Positions 32,985 through 44,390 of a stretch of 64,000 nt of DNA are shown piece after piece (within the stretch, counting starts at the first letter, position 1; each line of letters opens with the position of its first letter). The notes below the pieces were generated by a model. It did not search any database, was not told where the DNA came from, and saw nothing but the letters and a program-made list of their open reading frames with translations. The DNA comes from Poa pratensis (taxonomy: Eukaryota; Streptophyta; Magnoliopsida; Poales; Poaceae), in assembly GCA_947311845.1 (NCBI GenBank), contig CAMZMU010000116.1:3648421-3712420 (forward strand), in the 5' to 3' direction. A program made the translations under genes and the position numbers.

Positions 32985-33471
32985 ATGGTTTTGATATCCG
33001 TCCCCGTCGGCCCTCGTCCGGTCTATGATTCGGATGTGGTATATTTTTATAACTATTTGTTTCGTTTCGTGTTTATCACAATCATGGCGACCAACTTGAC
33101 ATAGATATATTTCTATTTAGGAGGTAGTTGAACCGGAAATTCCAGCCGACCCTATTGTCGAGTTTTTAGAAAAAGAAAACAACGATTTGAAAGCAAAATT
33201 GAAGATAAGTGAAGATCTTCGTCTCCAATGCCTAGAAGAGAAGATGGTATTGGAATTGAAGATTGCCGACATCGTTGATGCTCACGGGGTCAAGCTTGCC
33301 GACGTCGTCGCTGCTAACGAGAGGAAGATGGATGCAATGCGCTTGAAGATTAAAAAGATTAGAAAATATGCCATTAGTCAGGAGGCTTGGTATCATTATG
33401 CTGTTGGTTCAATAATTACCTTAGTTGCGATTCTGATCGCATTTGTTGTTGGATTTAAATTCTTTAGATAA
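32985..33471 (+). CDS. CACTA accessory coiled-coil protein with C-terminal membrane anchor
   Basis: Two exons join in phase 0: 32985-33038 (MVLISVPVGPRPVYDSDV, GT donor) and 33121-33471 (AG acceptor, EVVEPEIPADPIVEFLEKEN). The 134-residue product has a long charged heptad-like helix (LEEKMVLELKIADIVDAHGV, then MDAMRLKIKKIRKYA), then WYHYAVGSIITLVAILIAF, a hydrophobic helix ending eight residues before the stop. This predicts a cytosolic coiled coil held in a membrane by its C-terminus (tail anchor). It is the only intact frame in the element. It sits between the left subterminal repeats and TNPD. I recall similar sequences in other wheat CACTA copies but know no function. It could be a captured host gene or a real element gene. 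Confidence 0.6.
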
Positions 33472-33595
33472 TTGTATGTTAGTTTCAATTGATGTATGTT
33501 TATAAGAACTATGTATTAGATTTGGTCACTACTCTACTTTGCTTGATGAACTTGTATTAATTAATTTGGTCACTTATCTATATATGATCGATGTA

Positions 33596-33596
<1 letters not shown>

Positions 33597-33644
<48 letters not shown>

Positions 33645-33653
33645 ATATATATA
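33597..33653. repeat. (TA)n microsatellite, left side
   Basis: Nearly pure TA repeat directly adjoining the inserted element; a second TA tract lies at 36519-36545 on its other side. Confidence 0.85.
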
Positions 33654-34774
33654 GGGTGGGACTATTCAGGAACCTCCCTTAAGAGTGCTCCAAATAGTTA
33701 TATAGAGCACCTTTTCCGAAACCAATGGTAGTTTATCCCGAACAAACCCACCGAAAAAAGACGACCTTCCGGTGCTGCCCCGCTACCTACACCCGGTCCC
33801 GCGTCACTACGCGTACCCACGAAGGCAGGAACCCACGAGCGTTGACCAACTTCTCCTCCTTCCTTCTTCCCGCAAGCAGCCCGCAGAACCACCCACCTCC
33901 CTCCCCGGCGGCAGCCGACCGCGACGGAAACTCCGGTCGCCGCCGCGCTCTGTCCCCTTACCCTGCATCTCGGCCTCCGGCCCGGCGCCCATCCCCGGCG
34001 AGGCACCTCGGCCCCCGCTCGTCGAGCCGCCTCCGCCTGGCGAGGAAGCCCACCTCCAGCATGTGCGGTCGCACGCCGTTCCTCCTCCCCAACATCTAGA
34101 ACGGCCGCCTCCTCCAAATCAGGCGCCGCCATGGGAGGCTACCTCCGCCCGATCTGAACCTCCCCATTCGCCGCCGTGGACCTCCATCTAACGCCGCTCC
34201 CGCGCCTCCCCGTTCTAAACCGCCGTTGACTCCTGCTGTTCTCCCGGCGAGCGCCACACGCAGCCTGCTCCTAAGAAGAAAACGGCAACGCGGGCGTGCT
34301 CCTGGACCTGGCCGGCGCTGGCGGCTTCAAGGCATGCTCCGATCTGGGTCTCCAACTGCATCGGGTGATGTGAACCTCCGCCGTTCCCATCCGTGGTCTC
34401 TGCCACATAGTGCAGTTGCTTTCTCTCACAAGCAGTTGCTACTACTAGTGCTGTTGGTGGTTTTCGCTCACAAGCATGTGCTGCTCTTCTCTCTCCAACA
34501 TGCTACAGTTTGATTTCTGATTGATTCAGAGGTGCACGTGGAGAGAGAAGCATATATGATGGTGGTGATTAGATATATTTTACTTCCGTGCATAACAGTC
34601 GGGGTGTTTTCAGATTAAAAACAAAGAGATCAAAGACGTGCCCCTGTTACTACAATACTGAACTTGTGTATATTTTAACAATTACTTTTGTTCATCCATG
34701 TTTTACTTGTGTATATTCTAACAGTCAACTTTTGTACATCTCGACAGTTTACTCAAAATCGCAATTTTTTTCCA

Positions 34775-35535
34775 TGTCGTGAAGTTCAATTTGGTTGCTC
34801 TACATGTTCATATTTGTAAATGTGTAAATAGTAGAGTCAAATTTTTTCCGGGAAGTTCGCTTCAATCCAGAACTTCTGAAGCTGCCGAGTTCATTTTGCT
34901 CTACATGTCCATCTCGGAGGTTCGCCGTTTTAAAACCGGGAGTTCAGTTCTCCTTGACCGCGTCGGATAATTACCCTTTTCTGGGAAGTTCAACTGGATC
35001 GTAAAAGGAAGCTCATCCTTAAGTTTCGAGGGGTTCACTTTGTACCGAGCAGGAGTTCAACATTAAGCGTCGAAAAATCATATTAAAATATGTTGGACGT
35101 TTACTAATTTATCGGAGTTCGCTTTGAACACCGCCTGAAGTTCGTTTTCCTTACTTCTGCGATTTCTAAATATTCACTATTTTTTCAAGAAGTTCACAAA
35201 TTTGTAGATATTCACTCTAATAAAATTTCGAAGTTCAGTTTATATAATCACGAAGTTCAGTCCGAATAACAACATGAAAACAGAGAAAAATTCAAAAAAT
35301 ACAGCAGTAACTATATTTAAAACTGCTCTTAATCTATGAACAATTTTAAAAAATGGTCATGATGAAAAGATGCGGAATTTCCATACCTTTCGAACGACAT
35401 ATTATTTGCATCGTTTGGATAAACGGTTTAAAAACTACAACAAACAGTGCGCACCACAGAACAGAAAAATTCGTGATCGGAAGTTCACTATGGCACACAC
35501 AGAAGTTCACAAACGTGTAATAGGAAGTTCGGATG
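34775..35535 (+). repeat. Dispersed GAAGTTC words
   Basis: About ten exact GAAGTTC heptamers plus near-matches (GGAGTTC, GAGGTTC) lie in one orientation at irregular spacings of 20-150 bp. Confidence 0.6.
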
Positions 35536-36390
35536 CTCTGTTTTTGTGGGGCGGAAATCCTACGCATAGAAATCATCGCTATGAGCTCCGTTTGTCCAAA
35601 TCGACCGCCGCCGCGTGCAATTAGCAAGGATATGAGTCTATTTTGACACTCTCATGCCGAGTCATCCAATTCGAACACCACAAAAGTGCCAATTTTGAAT
35701 CGTTCCATGTTGTCTCATTTCACTGTTTTCCGTATTTTAAAAATTAATCAAAAACCGTAATGAATTTGGAAAATATTTCTACATGAAAAAGTTGCGCCTA
35801 GTCAATATTTTTCCAACGCCATATCATTTATTACATTTCGACAAACGGTTTGAAAGTAATTGGCGAAAAACTGTCCGCTGGATCTAAAATTTCAAAAAAC
35901 AGTATTGTTTATTTTCGAATCTACTCTTAAATCGTAAGGAATTTCGAAAATTAGCCAGAGATAGAAAAGATGCGCATTTTCTATAGCTTTCCAACGGCGT
36001 ATCATTTGCATCAATCCGATAAGCGGTTTGAAAATGGTGGCCAAAATACAGTACGGAAACTGAAAACTTCGCGAAAACATAGCGTAGTATTTCTGAAATT
36101 GTTTAAAAACCGTACAGAATTTGAAAAACCCGTCAAGACGAAAAGGATGCGCATTTTCCATACCTTTACAACGGCGTATCATTTACATCAATCCGATGAG
36201 GGGTTTAAAAATGGCGGCCAAATAACAGTACAAAAACGGAGAAACTCGAGAAAACTGAGAGTAGTATTTCTAAAATTGTTTTAAAACCGTAAAGAATTAG
36301 GAAACCCGTCAAAATGAAAAGGTGCGCAATTTCCGTACCTTTCCAACGGTATATCGCATGCATCATTCCGATAAACGGTTTAAAAGTTGC
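35365..36390 (+). repeat. Five diverged copies of a ~175-bp repeat unit
   Basis: A core such as TTTCCAACGGCGTATCATTT followed by GATAAGCGGTTTGAAA recurs near 35365, 35790, 35967, 36147 and 36320. The last three are spaced about 175-180 bp apart. Confidence 0.65.
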
Positions 36391-36566
36391 GTTGAAAATA
36401 CTGTCCGCAAAACAGAAAATCTGTGAGTTCCGTCCGGAAGTTAACATAGTATACGACCGGAAGTTCAGAAAAGGTGCTCTGAATAGTTATTCAGAAACTG
36501 GTTCTTGAATAGCTGGAATATATATATATATATATATATATATATGGTTTTTGATATACTTATATA

Positions 36567-39500
36567 ATGCAGATGAGACGGCAATGGATGTACGGTGACC
36601 GACGCTGTCCCGAGTTCATTAATGGCATGCATGATTTTCTCCGTGTGGCTGAGACAAACAAGCGGACAAATGGTTTTATATGTTGTCCATGCAGTCTTTG
36701 TAAGAATATTAAGGATCACTCTTGCTCATCAGTTATTCACGGCCACCTGTTGCGGAATGGTTTCATGCTTGGTTATTATTGTTGGACCAAGCACGGAGAA
36801 AGAGGGGTTATAATGGAAGACAATGAAGAAGAAGAGGATAATGACAACTATCCTATGTTCGAAGTTGAAGAAGATCCCATAGTTGAAGAAGATCCCATTG
36901 TTGAAGAAGATCCCATTGTTGATGAGCCCGACGATGATCTTCGTCGGGCCATTCGTGATGCACAAATGGACTGTGGAAGTGAAAACGAGAGGTTGAAGTT
37001 GGAGCGCATGTTAGCTGATCACACCAAATTGCTGTATCCAAATTGCGAAAATGGCCAGAAAAAGTTGGGTAGCACACTGGAATTGCTACAATGGAAGGCA
37101 GAGAATGGTACTTCTGACAAGGGATTTGAAAATTTGCTGAAAATATTTAAGAAGATGCTTCCAAAGGATAACGAATTGCCCTCTAGTACGTACGAAGCAA
37201 AGAAGGTGGTCTGCCCTCTAGGATTAGAGGTGCAGAAGATACATGCATGCATTAATGACTGCATCCTCTACCGCGGTGAGTACGCAAATTTGAATGCTTG
37301 TCCTGTATGCGGTGCATTGCGGTATAAGATTGGGCGAGATGACCCTGGTGATGTTGAGGGCGAGCACGGTTGTCCAAGGAAGAGGGTTCCTGCCAAGGTG
37401 ATGTGGTATGCTCCTATAATACCACGGTTGAAACGTTTGTTTCAAAACAAAGAGCATGCCAAGTTGTTGCGATGGCACAAAGAAGACCGTAAGAAAGACC
37501 ATGGTGAGACACCCCGCTGATGGGTCGCAGTGGAGAAAAATCGACAGAGAGTTCCCGACATTTTCAGATGACGCAAGGAACTTAAGATTTGGTCTAAGTA
37601 CAGATGGATTTAATCCTTTTGGAGAGCAGAGCTCCAGTCATAGCACTTGGCCTGTGACTCTATGTATCTATAACCTTCCTCCTTGGCTGTGCATGAAGCG
37701 GAAGTTCATTATGATGCCAGTGCTCATCCAAGGCCCGAAGCAACCTGGCAACGACATCGATGTGTACCTGAGGCCATTGGTTGAAGAACTTTTACAGTTG
37801 TGGCGTGAAGAAGGTGTGCGTGTGTGGGATGAGCACAAACAAGAGGAATTTGACCTACGAGCGCTGTTGTTTGTAACCATCAATGATTGGCCTGCTCTTA
37901 GTAACATTTCAGGACAGTCAAACAAGGGATACAATGCATGCACGCACTGTTTAGGTGAGACTGAAAGTATACATTTAGGTAACAAGAATGTGTACCTGGG
38001 CCATCGTCGATTTCTTGTACAACCATCCCTTGAGAAAGAAAGGCAAACATTTCAAAGGTGAGGCAGATCGTCGGCCGAAGCCTACCCGCCCTTCTGGTTC
38101 TGTTATTCATGATATGGTCAAGGATTTAAAAGTAATCTTTGGGAAGGGTCCTGGCGGTCTATCTGTTCCGAATGACGCTCTCAACCACGTACCCATGTGG
38201 AAGAAGAAATCTATATTTTGGGAGCTGCCCTATTGGATAATGCTAGAGGTTCACTCTGCAATCGACGTGATGCATGTGACAAAAAATCTTTGCTTGAACC
38301 TGCTAAACTTCTTGGGCGTGTATGGGAAGTCAAAAGATACACCAGAAGCAAGGCAGGCCCATCAACGTATGATGGAACGAGACGGCGCTCATTCAGAGAA
38401 TCATCAAGGTCCTGCGAGCTACGCTCTTACGAAAGAAGAGAAGAAAATATTTTTTGAATGTCTTAGCAGTATGAAGGTTCCATCTGGCTTCTCGTCGAAT
38501 ATAAAGGGAATAATTAACATGGCAGAGCTAAAATTTCAAAACCTAAAGTCTCATGACTGCCACGTGATTATGACACAATTACTTCCGGTGCATTGAGGGG
38601 GCTTCTACCAGAAAATGTTCGAGTACCCATTGTGAAGCTATGTGCATTCCTCAATGCAATTTCTCAGAAGGTGATCAATCCACTTTCTCTACCAAATTTA
38701 CAGAAGGATGTGGTCCAATGTCTTGTCAGCTTCGAGTTGGTGTTCCCACCAACCTTCTTCAATATTATGACGCACCTCATAGTTCACCTAGTCGAAGAGA
38801 TTTTTGTTCTCGGTCCTGTATTTCTACACAACATGTTCCCCTTTGAGAGGTTCATGGGAGTCTTAAAGAAATACGTTCATAACCGTGCTAGGCCAGAAGG
38901 AAGCATCTCCAAGGGCTATGGAACGGAGGAGGTCATTGAGTTTTGTGTTGACTTTATTCCTGATCTAAAGCCGATTGGTGTTCCTCAATCGCGGCATGAG
39001 GGGAGACTGCGTGGAAAAGGCACGCTAGGAAAAAAGCAACACTATGTCAAGATGGGATTTCTTTCACTCGAGCACACTACACAGTTCTACATAATTCCAG
39101 CTTGGTGGCTCCGTATATCGTGGAACACAGGAATATTTTACGCTCCAAATACCCAGAGCAACCTGAAGATTGTATTGATGGAGAACACATGAAGACTTTC
39201 GGCAGTTGGTTACAAAGACGTCTCATTAATGACACCAATGTTGGAGAACAGCTATACTTGTTGGCCAAGCAACCATCTTCGACTATATTGACTTTTCAAG
39301 GGTACGAGATAAATGGAAATACATTTTACACGGTCGACCAAGATAAAAAGAGCACCAACCAAAACAGTGGTGTCCGCTTTGATGCAACAAACTGCAATGG
39401 GCAAAAGGAAACATATTATGGTTACATAGAGCAGATATGGGAACTTGACTATGGACCTTCTTTTAAGGTCCCTTTGTTCAAGTGCAAATGGTTCAACCTA

Positions 39501-39879
39501 CAAGGCGGGGTAGAGGTAGACCCACGGTACGGAATGACTACAGTGGATCTCAAGAATCTTGAGTACGAGAACGAACCATTCGTCCTAGCCAGTGAAGTGG
39601 CTCAGGTTTTCTATGTGAAGGACATGTCTACCCTACCAAAAAAAGAAAAGATAAGCAAGCGAATACATCATACGATGAGCCAAAGCGCCACATAGTTCTT
39701 TCAGGAAAAGAAACATCGTGGGAGTGGAGGACAAGACAGACATGTCAGAAGATTACGATAAGTTTCATGAAATTCCGCCCTTCAAAGTGAAAATTGACCC
39801 AAGCATCAAGTTAAATGAAGAAGATTGTCCTTGGTTACGGCGCAATCAGAAGAAAGGGACACACACGAAGAACAAGTGA
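36567..39879 (+). pseudogene. CACTA TNPD transposase (transposase-associated + Transposase_21 + DUF4216)
   Basis: TNPD is the DDE-type catalytic transposase of En/Spm elements. ATG 36567 starts MQMRRQWMYGDRRCPEFING, the transposase-associated domain with its Cys cluster (CCPCSLCKN). The tnp2-type core follows (KKVVCPLGLEVQKIHACIND, CPVCGALRYK), then ADGSQWRKIDREFPTF, STDGFNPFGEQSSSHSTWPV, FVTINDWPALSNISGQSNKG, ELPYWIMLEVHSAIDVMHVT, GPVFLHNMFPFERFMGVLKK, and a DUF4216-like part (WELDYGPSFKVPLFKCKWFN). The stop is at 39877. The frame changes near 37500, 38046, 38590, 39070 and 39690, so no full-length protein can be made. A Glu-Asp-rich stretch (EEDPIVEEDPIVEEDPIVDE) near 36865-36920 is a short in-frame expansion. 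Confidence 0.9.
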
Positions 39880-40214
39880 ACACTAGATAGGGATGTTGTT
39901 GGTGATGTGTAATAATGTATTCAACTTTTATGAAACTGTGTAATAATGTATACATCACGAATAATATCGCTAACTTTTGCCGGGTCCTAAGCCGGCAAAA
40001 CACACGGTTTTGGTGGGATTCCGAAGCACTGGAGCCCGGCTCCGGCGAAACGGAAGCTTGCGCATCCGTCTCGCGTTCGTGAGCAGCAAATCGACCTTCG
40101 ATCCACAACGGCAAGACGTCTCTGATGATCTACGACCGTCCCAAAAAGTGTTGGGAATGTCGCAGATATCAGAGCGCCTTGCCGCTGCTTGGATCGGACC
40201 GAGGGGCATGGCTA

Positions 40215-40565
40215 CCACTTCCACCACCACCACACACTCCCACCTCCTCGGCAATTCATCATTGCGTCACCCTAATCCAGTGGCTGGATTCAACCTACCT
40301 GAGGGCTTGTGTTCCAACAGCGTCGTTGTGTTGTCATTGTTCACCGTCTACAGGAGGTGGCTCCAATGGCTGGCCGGTGAACAATGACGAACACAATAAT
40401 GCCAGGGAACATGCCAGCAGGTAGGCTAAATCCAGCCATTGGATTCGGTGGCGAAGGTAGACGCTCGTTGTGTGCCGTTCGCTGCAGGGACGCCGCTATT
40501 TATAGGCGATTAGAAAGTGTACCTGGATGAGGTGGGAGTGGTGGTGGTGGTGGGAGTGCTAATCC
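40215..40565. repeat. Large imperfect foldback
   Basis: The inner arms pair about 40265-40346 with 40376-40456: AATCCAGTGGCTGGATTCAA against, in reverse complement, AATCCAATGGCTGGATTTAG, and TCATTGTTCACCG against CGGTGAACAATGA. Outer arms pair the CCACCACC-CTCCCACCTC tract near 40220 with GAGGTGGGAGTGGTGG near 40530. The loop is about 25-30 bp. Confidence 0.7.
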
Positions 40566-40574
40566 AACAGCTCA

Positions 40575-41045
40575 CAAGCCCTAAAAAAAAACACACCCCT
40601 GATCCAACGGCTCACAAGCGCTTGAAAGAAACATACGATCCGTGTGCTTCTTTAGTCCCGGCTGGTAACACCAACCGGGACTAAAGGCGGGCTTCGCGGT
40701 CACGACTCGTGTCAGTCACACGTGTCCACCCCTGATCCAACGGCTCACAAGCCCTCAAAAGAAACACACCCCTGATCCAACGGCTCACAAGCGCTTGAAA
40801 GAAACACACGATCCGTGTGCTTCTTTAGTCCCGGCTGGTAACACCAACCGGGAGTAAAGGCGGGCTTCGCGGTCACGACTCGTGTCAGTCACACGTGTCC
40901 ACCCCTGATCCAATGGCTCACAAGCCCTCAAAAGAAACACACCCCTGATCCAACGGCTCACAAGCGTTTGAGAGAAACACACGATCTGTGTGCTTCTTTA
41001 ATTCCGGTTGGTGTTACCAACCGGGACTAAAGGCAGGCTTCACGG
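40575..41045 (+). repeat. Three tandem 173-bp units carrying an AGTCCCGG hairpin
   Basis: The hairpin TTTAGTCCCGGCTGGTAACA / CCAACCGGGACTAAA starts at 40651, 40824 and 40997, exactly 173 bp apart. Each is followed by GCGGGCTTCGCGGTCACGAC and preceded by GATCCAACGGCTCACAAGCG. The third unit has drifted. Confidence 0.8.
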
Positions 41046-41246
41046 TCACGACTCCTGTCAGACACGTGTCCTACCCAGAGGTCAGTGATATCTATTTGTA
41101 TGTGAGACATATTCATATTTATGTTTGTATGACACATATTAAACAAACCATGCAAATTACTTTGACAACATAAATTACACAGACAACAAAACACAACATA
41201 AATTGAAGATACATGGTACTCTACAAATTAGAAAAAGAAAAGTCAT

Positions 41247-41779
41247 CTACGACGCCGCACCCTTGCCCTTCGAAGCCGCAACACCCTTGTCCTTCGACGA
41301 CGCAACACCCTTGTCCTTCGACGACGCCGCACCCTTGCCCTTCGAAGCCGCAACACCCTTGTCCTTCGACGACGCAACACCCTTGTCCTTCGACGACGCC
41401 GCACCCTTGCCCTTCGACGCTGCTGCAGCTTTCTTGCTCGCTTTAGTCGGCATGAAGATATCATCTTCATCCTCGCTCTCCTCGACCCATAAAATCGGTT
41501 TACGAAAAGCACTCAACATATCTGCTTCACTCCTATATGTTAGTTTCTTCTTCTGCCACCTAGCATACAGCCTCACAAGTTCTTTTTCTATTTCCTTCGA
41601 ATCCCTTCGTGGCCACCCATGCCTAACTAGCTTCGCTGATAGCTCACGGAGATAAGGTGGATGACTAACAATATCTTCGAATGGGATTTTCTTATTGTCT
41701 ACCTTGAAATCGACCGTAAACCTCAAAGTAGTGCCGACATTCCTACCGGGAAACTACCATCTGAAGGAAAGCTCGACAT
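41247..41779 (-). pseudogene. CACTA internal ORF with acidic patch and Lys/Ala/Ser repeat tail
   Basis: The minus-strand ATG at 41779 starts MSSFPSDGSFP. A one-base loss in a CCGGT run moves the frame, after which a 159-codon frame reads RFTVDFKVDNKKIPFEDIVS, then KEIEKELVRLYARWQKKKLT, an acidic patch (VEESEDEDDIF), and a C-terminal repeat alternating SKGKGAAS and SKDKGVAS to the stop at 41247. The repeat is encoded by a minisatellite with a 27-bp base unit. The Lys-rich tail and acidic patch suggest a nuclear or nucleic-acid-binding protein, but the family is not recognised. It lies opposite to the transposase genes. Confidence 0.5.
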
Positions 41780-42264
41780 GTTCGAGTGAGTGGACTAGAA
41801 TGCTTACCAACCTCAGTGAGAAGGGGTTTTTATAGGCCGAGATGAGAAGAATTGGCGGTAGAAACGGGCGGGAGATACGATGGCGGGAATAAAGGGCGGG
41901 AAAGAATTTGGCGGGAGAGAAGAAAAAAATCAAAAGCCCAACAGAAAAAAGAAAATGAAAAAGAAACTAAGAAATATGTACATAATTTGTTGATTGATAA
42001 TTTTTGGCATTTTGGCACAAATATTTTATTTAACTTCATAATCCGAGGAATTACATTATGATTATATCAAAATATTTACCAATTTGAGCATTTATTAAAT
42101 TTGACTGCATATTTGGAGAGAGTTCAGTTATATTATCTCTAAATATGAACCATTTTGAAATGATATAATATGTTTGCATTTTACGTTAGACTCCATAATC
42201 AGAGGGAATACATTATTAGTAAACAAAAAGGAAAAGGAAACAAAAGGAAAAAAAAAAAAAAGGA

Positions 42265-42435
42265 AAAAGACCTTTAGTCGCGGTTCTATCCACGAACCGC
42301 GACTAAAAAGCCCGTGGGCTTGGCGCGCTAATTTGGGCGGTCCAAATTTGACCTTTAGTCGCGGTTCCAGCTAGGAACCGGGACTAAAGGGTCTTTAGTC
42401 CCGGTTCCTGGCTGGAACCGCGACTAAAGGTCTGT
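42265..42435 (+). repeat. Internal AGTC(C/G)CGGTT hairpin cluster
   Basis: Four AGTCGCGGTT or AGTCCCGGTT hairpin arms lie inside the element, far from both ends. A GC-rich stretch resembling a first exon follows (42450-42600). This may be the junction of an older nested CACTA or the promoter of the TNPA-like gene. Confidence 0.55.
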
Positions 42436-42899
42436 TTCGCGGCGTTTTCTGTGGCCTCGGCCGAAATTTCGCCATTTTCCCCCAAATCGAAGAACAGAGA
42501 TGGCGAAGCGCTCCCCGACGGCGAAGCGCTGCTCGATCCGCCGCGCCGCCGTGCCCCTCCCCTGCCTCGCGCTGCCTTGCCGCCGCCGCCAGAGGTAGGT
42601 GCCTCCCCTGCCCCTCCCCTGCCTCGCCCCTCCCCTGCCCCTCCCCTGCCTCGCCGTGCTGGCGTGGCCAGTGGCCGTGCTGACGTGGCGTGGCCGTGGC
42701 CGTGCTTGCCTCTTGCTTGTGTGTGGTGCGAGGTGGCCACCGTGCTCGACACGGCCGTGCTCATCCTCCTGGCACAACACCAGAGCACACATTGCACTAG
42801 AGTGAGTGTGTGGGGTGAGAGGTAGTGCTAGGTGTGACATAGAGTGGTGTTTGAATCACCAATTTGAACCAATTCAAATTTCGGCCAAAACTGACAGAT

Positions 42900-44390
42900 T
42901 CAGAAAATTCAGTTTAGGACTTGGGAAAAATTCTAAGTCACTGAATTCTGTTAACAAGTAGCTATGTTCAACAGAGGCAAACAAGGTCTAGGAAATTTCA
43001 ATTTGAGTGAGATGATTTTTATAAATCAGTACTCACCACAAATATGGATGACAATCAAGAAATGCATCCAGAAAAGGAATCTAGATAGGAAAATTAAATA
43101 GAGATAAAAGGTATCTTTTAACTGTTTTAGGACTTGGTGAAAATTGTGTCCTGTTTTCTGTTAACAAGTAGCTATGTTCAACAGATGCAAACAAGAGCTT
43201 AGAAAATTCCAATTTGAGTGAGATGATTTTTATAAATAAGTACTCACCACAAATATGGATGACAAGCAAGAAATGCATCCAGAAAAGGAATCTAGATAGG
43301 AAAATTAAATAGAGAGAAAAGGTATCTTTTAACTGTTTTAGGACAGTGAAAATTGTGTCCTGTTTTCTGTTAACAAGTAGCTATGTTCAACAGATGCAAA
43401 CAAGAGCTTAGGAAATTCCAATTTGAGTGAGATGATTTTTATAAATCAGTACTCACCACAAATATGGATGACAAGCAAGAAATGCATCCAGAAAAGGAAT
43501 CTAGATAGGAAAATTAAATAGAGAGAAAAGGTATCTTTTAACTGTTTTAGGACTTGGTGAAAATTGTGTCCTGTTTTCTGTTAACAAGTAGCTATGTTCA
43601 ACAGATGCAAACAAGAGCTTAGAAAATTCCAATTTGAGTGAGATGATTTTTATAAATAAGTACTCACCACAAATATGGATGACAAGCAAGAAATGCATCC
43701 AGAAAAGGAATCTAGATAGGAAAATTAAATAGAGAGAAAAGGTATCTTTTAACTGTTTTAGGACAGTGAAAATTGTGTCCTGTTTTCTGTTAACAAGTAG
43801 CTATGTTCAACAGATGCAAACAAGAGCTTAGGAAATTCCAATTTGAGTGAGATGATTTTTATAAATCAGTACTCACCACAAATATGGATGACAAGCAAGA
43901 AATGCATCCAGAAAAGGAATCTAGATAGGAAAATTAAATAGAGAGAAAAGGTATCTTTTAACTGTTTTAGGACTTCGTGAAATTTGTGTCCTGTTTTCTG
44001 TTAACAAGTAGCTATGTTCAACAGATGCAAACAAGAGCTTAGGAAATTCCAATTTGAGTGAGATGATTTTTATAAATAAGTACTCACCAAAAATATGGAT
44101 GAAAAGCAAGAAATGCATCCAGAAAAGGAATCTAGATAGGAAAATTAAATAGAGAGAAAAGGTATCTTTTAACTGTTTTAGGACAGTGAAATTTGTGTCC
44201 TGTTTTCTGTTAACAAGTAGCTATGTTCAACAGATGCAAACAAGAGCTTAGGAAATTCCAATTTGAGTGAGATGATTTTTATAAATAAGTACTCACCAAA
44301 AATATGGATGAAAAGCAAGAAATGCATCCAGAAAAGGAATCTAGATAGGAAAATTAAATAGAGAGAAAAGGTATCTTTTAACTGCTTTTC
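42900..44390 (+). repeat. Dimeric tandem array, 211 + 209 bp monomers
   Basis: The landmark CTAGATAGGAAAATTAAATA occurs at 43081, 43292, 43501, 43712, 43921, 44132 and 44341. Spacings alternate 211, 209, 211, 209, 211, 209, so the unit of amplification is a 420-bp dimer present three times, with a diverged leading monomer from about 42900. The two monomers differ near GGACTTGGTGAAAATTG versus GGACAGTGAAAATTG. Short minus-strand frames in it are repeats of one another and not genes. Confidence 0.9.

Larger units (their letters stand above)
33654..36517 (+). mobile_element. Unclassified element inserted in a TA microsatellite
   Basis: The 2.9-kb block is flanked by TA repeats on both sides. 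The near-terminal sequences CTATTCAGGAACC and GGTTCTTGAATAG form an imperfect inverted repeat, followed inward by a second inverted pair (GAGTGCTC and GAGCACC motifs). The left third is GC-rich with gene-like frames (33725-34513). The middle is studded with GAAGTTC words, and the right part has five diverged copies of a roughly 175-bp unit. No transposase is seen. The setting recalls rice Micron elements, which also sit in TA microsatellites, though those are much smaller. The family is unknown to me. Confidence 0.55.

Noticed and set aside
43081..44360. Regular repeats resembling a CRISPR array
   Set aside because: Units of about 210 bp without unique spacers in a plant genome are a tandem array, not CRISPR.
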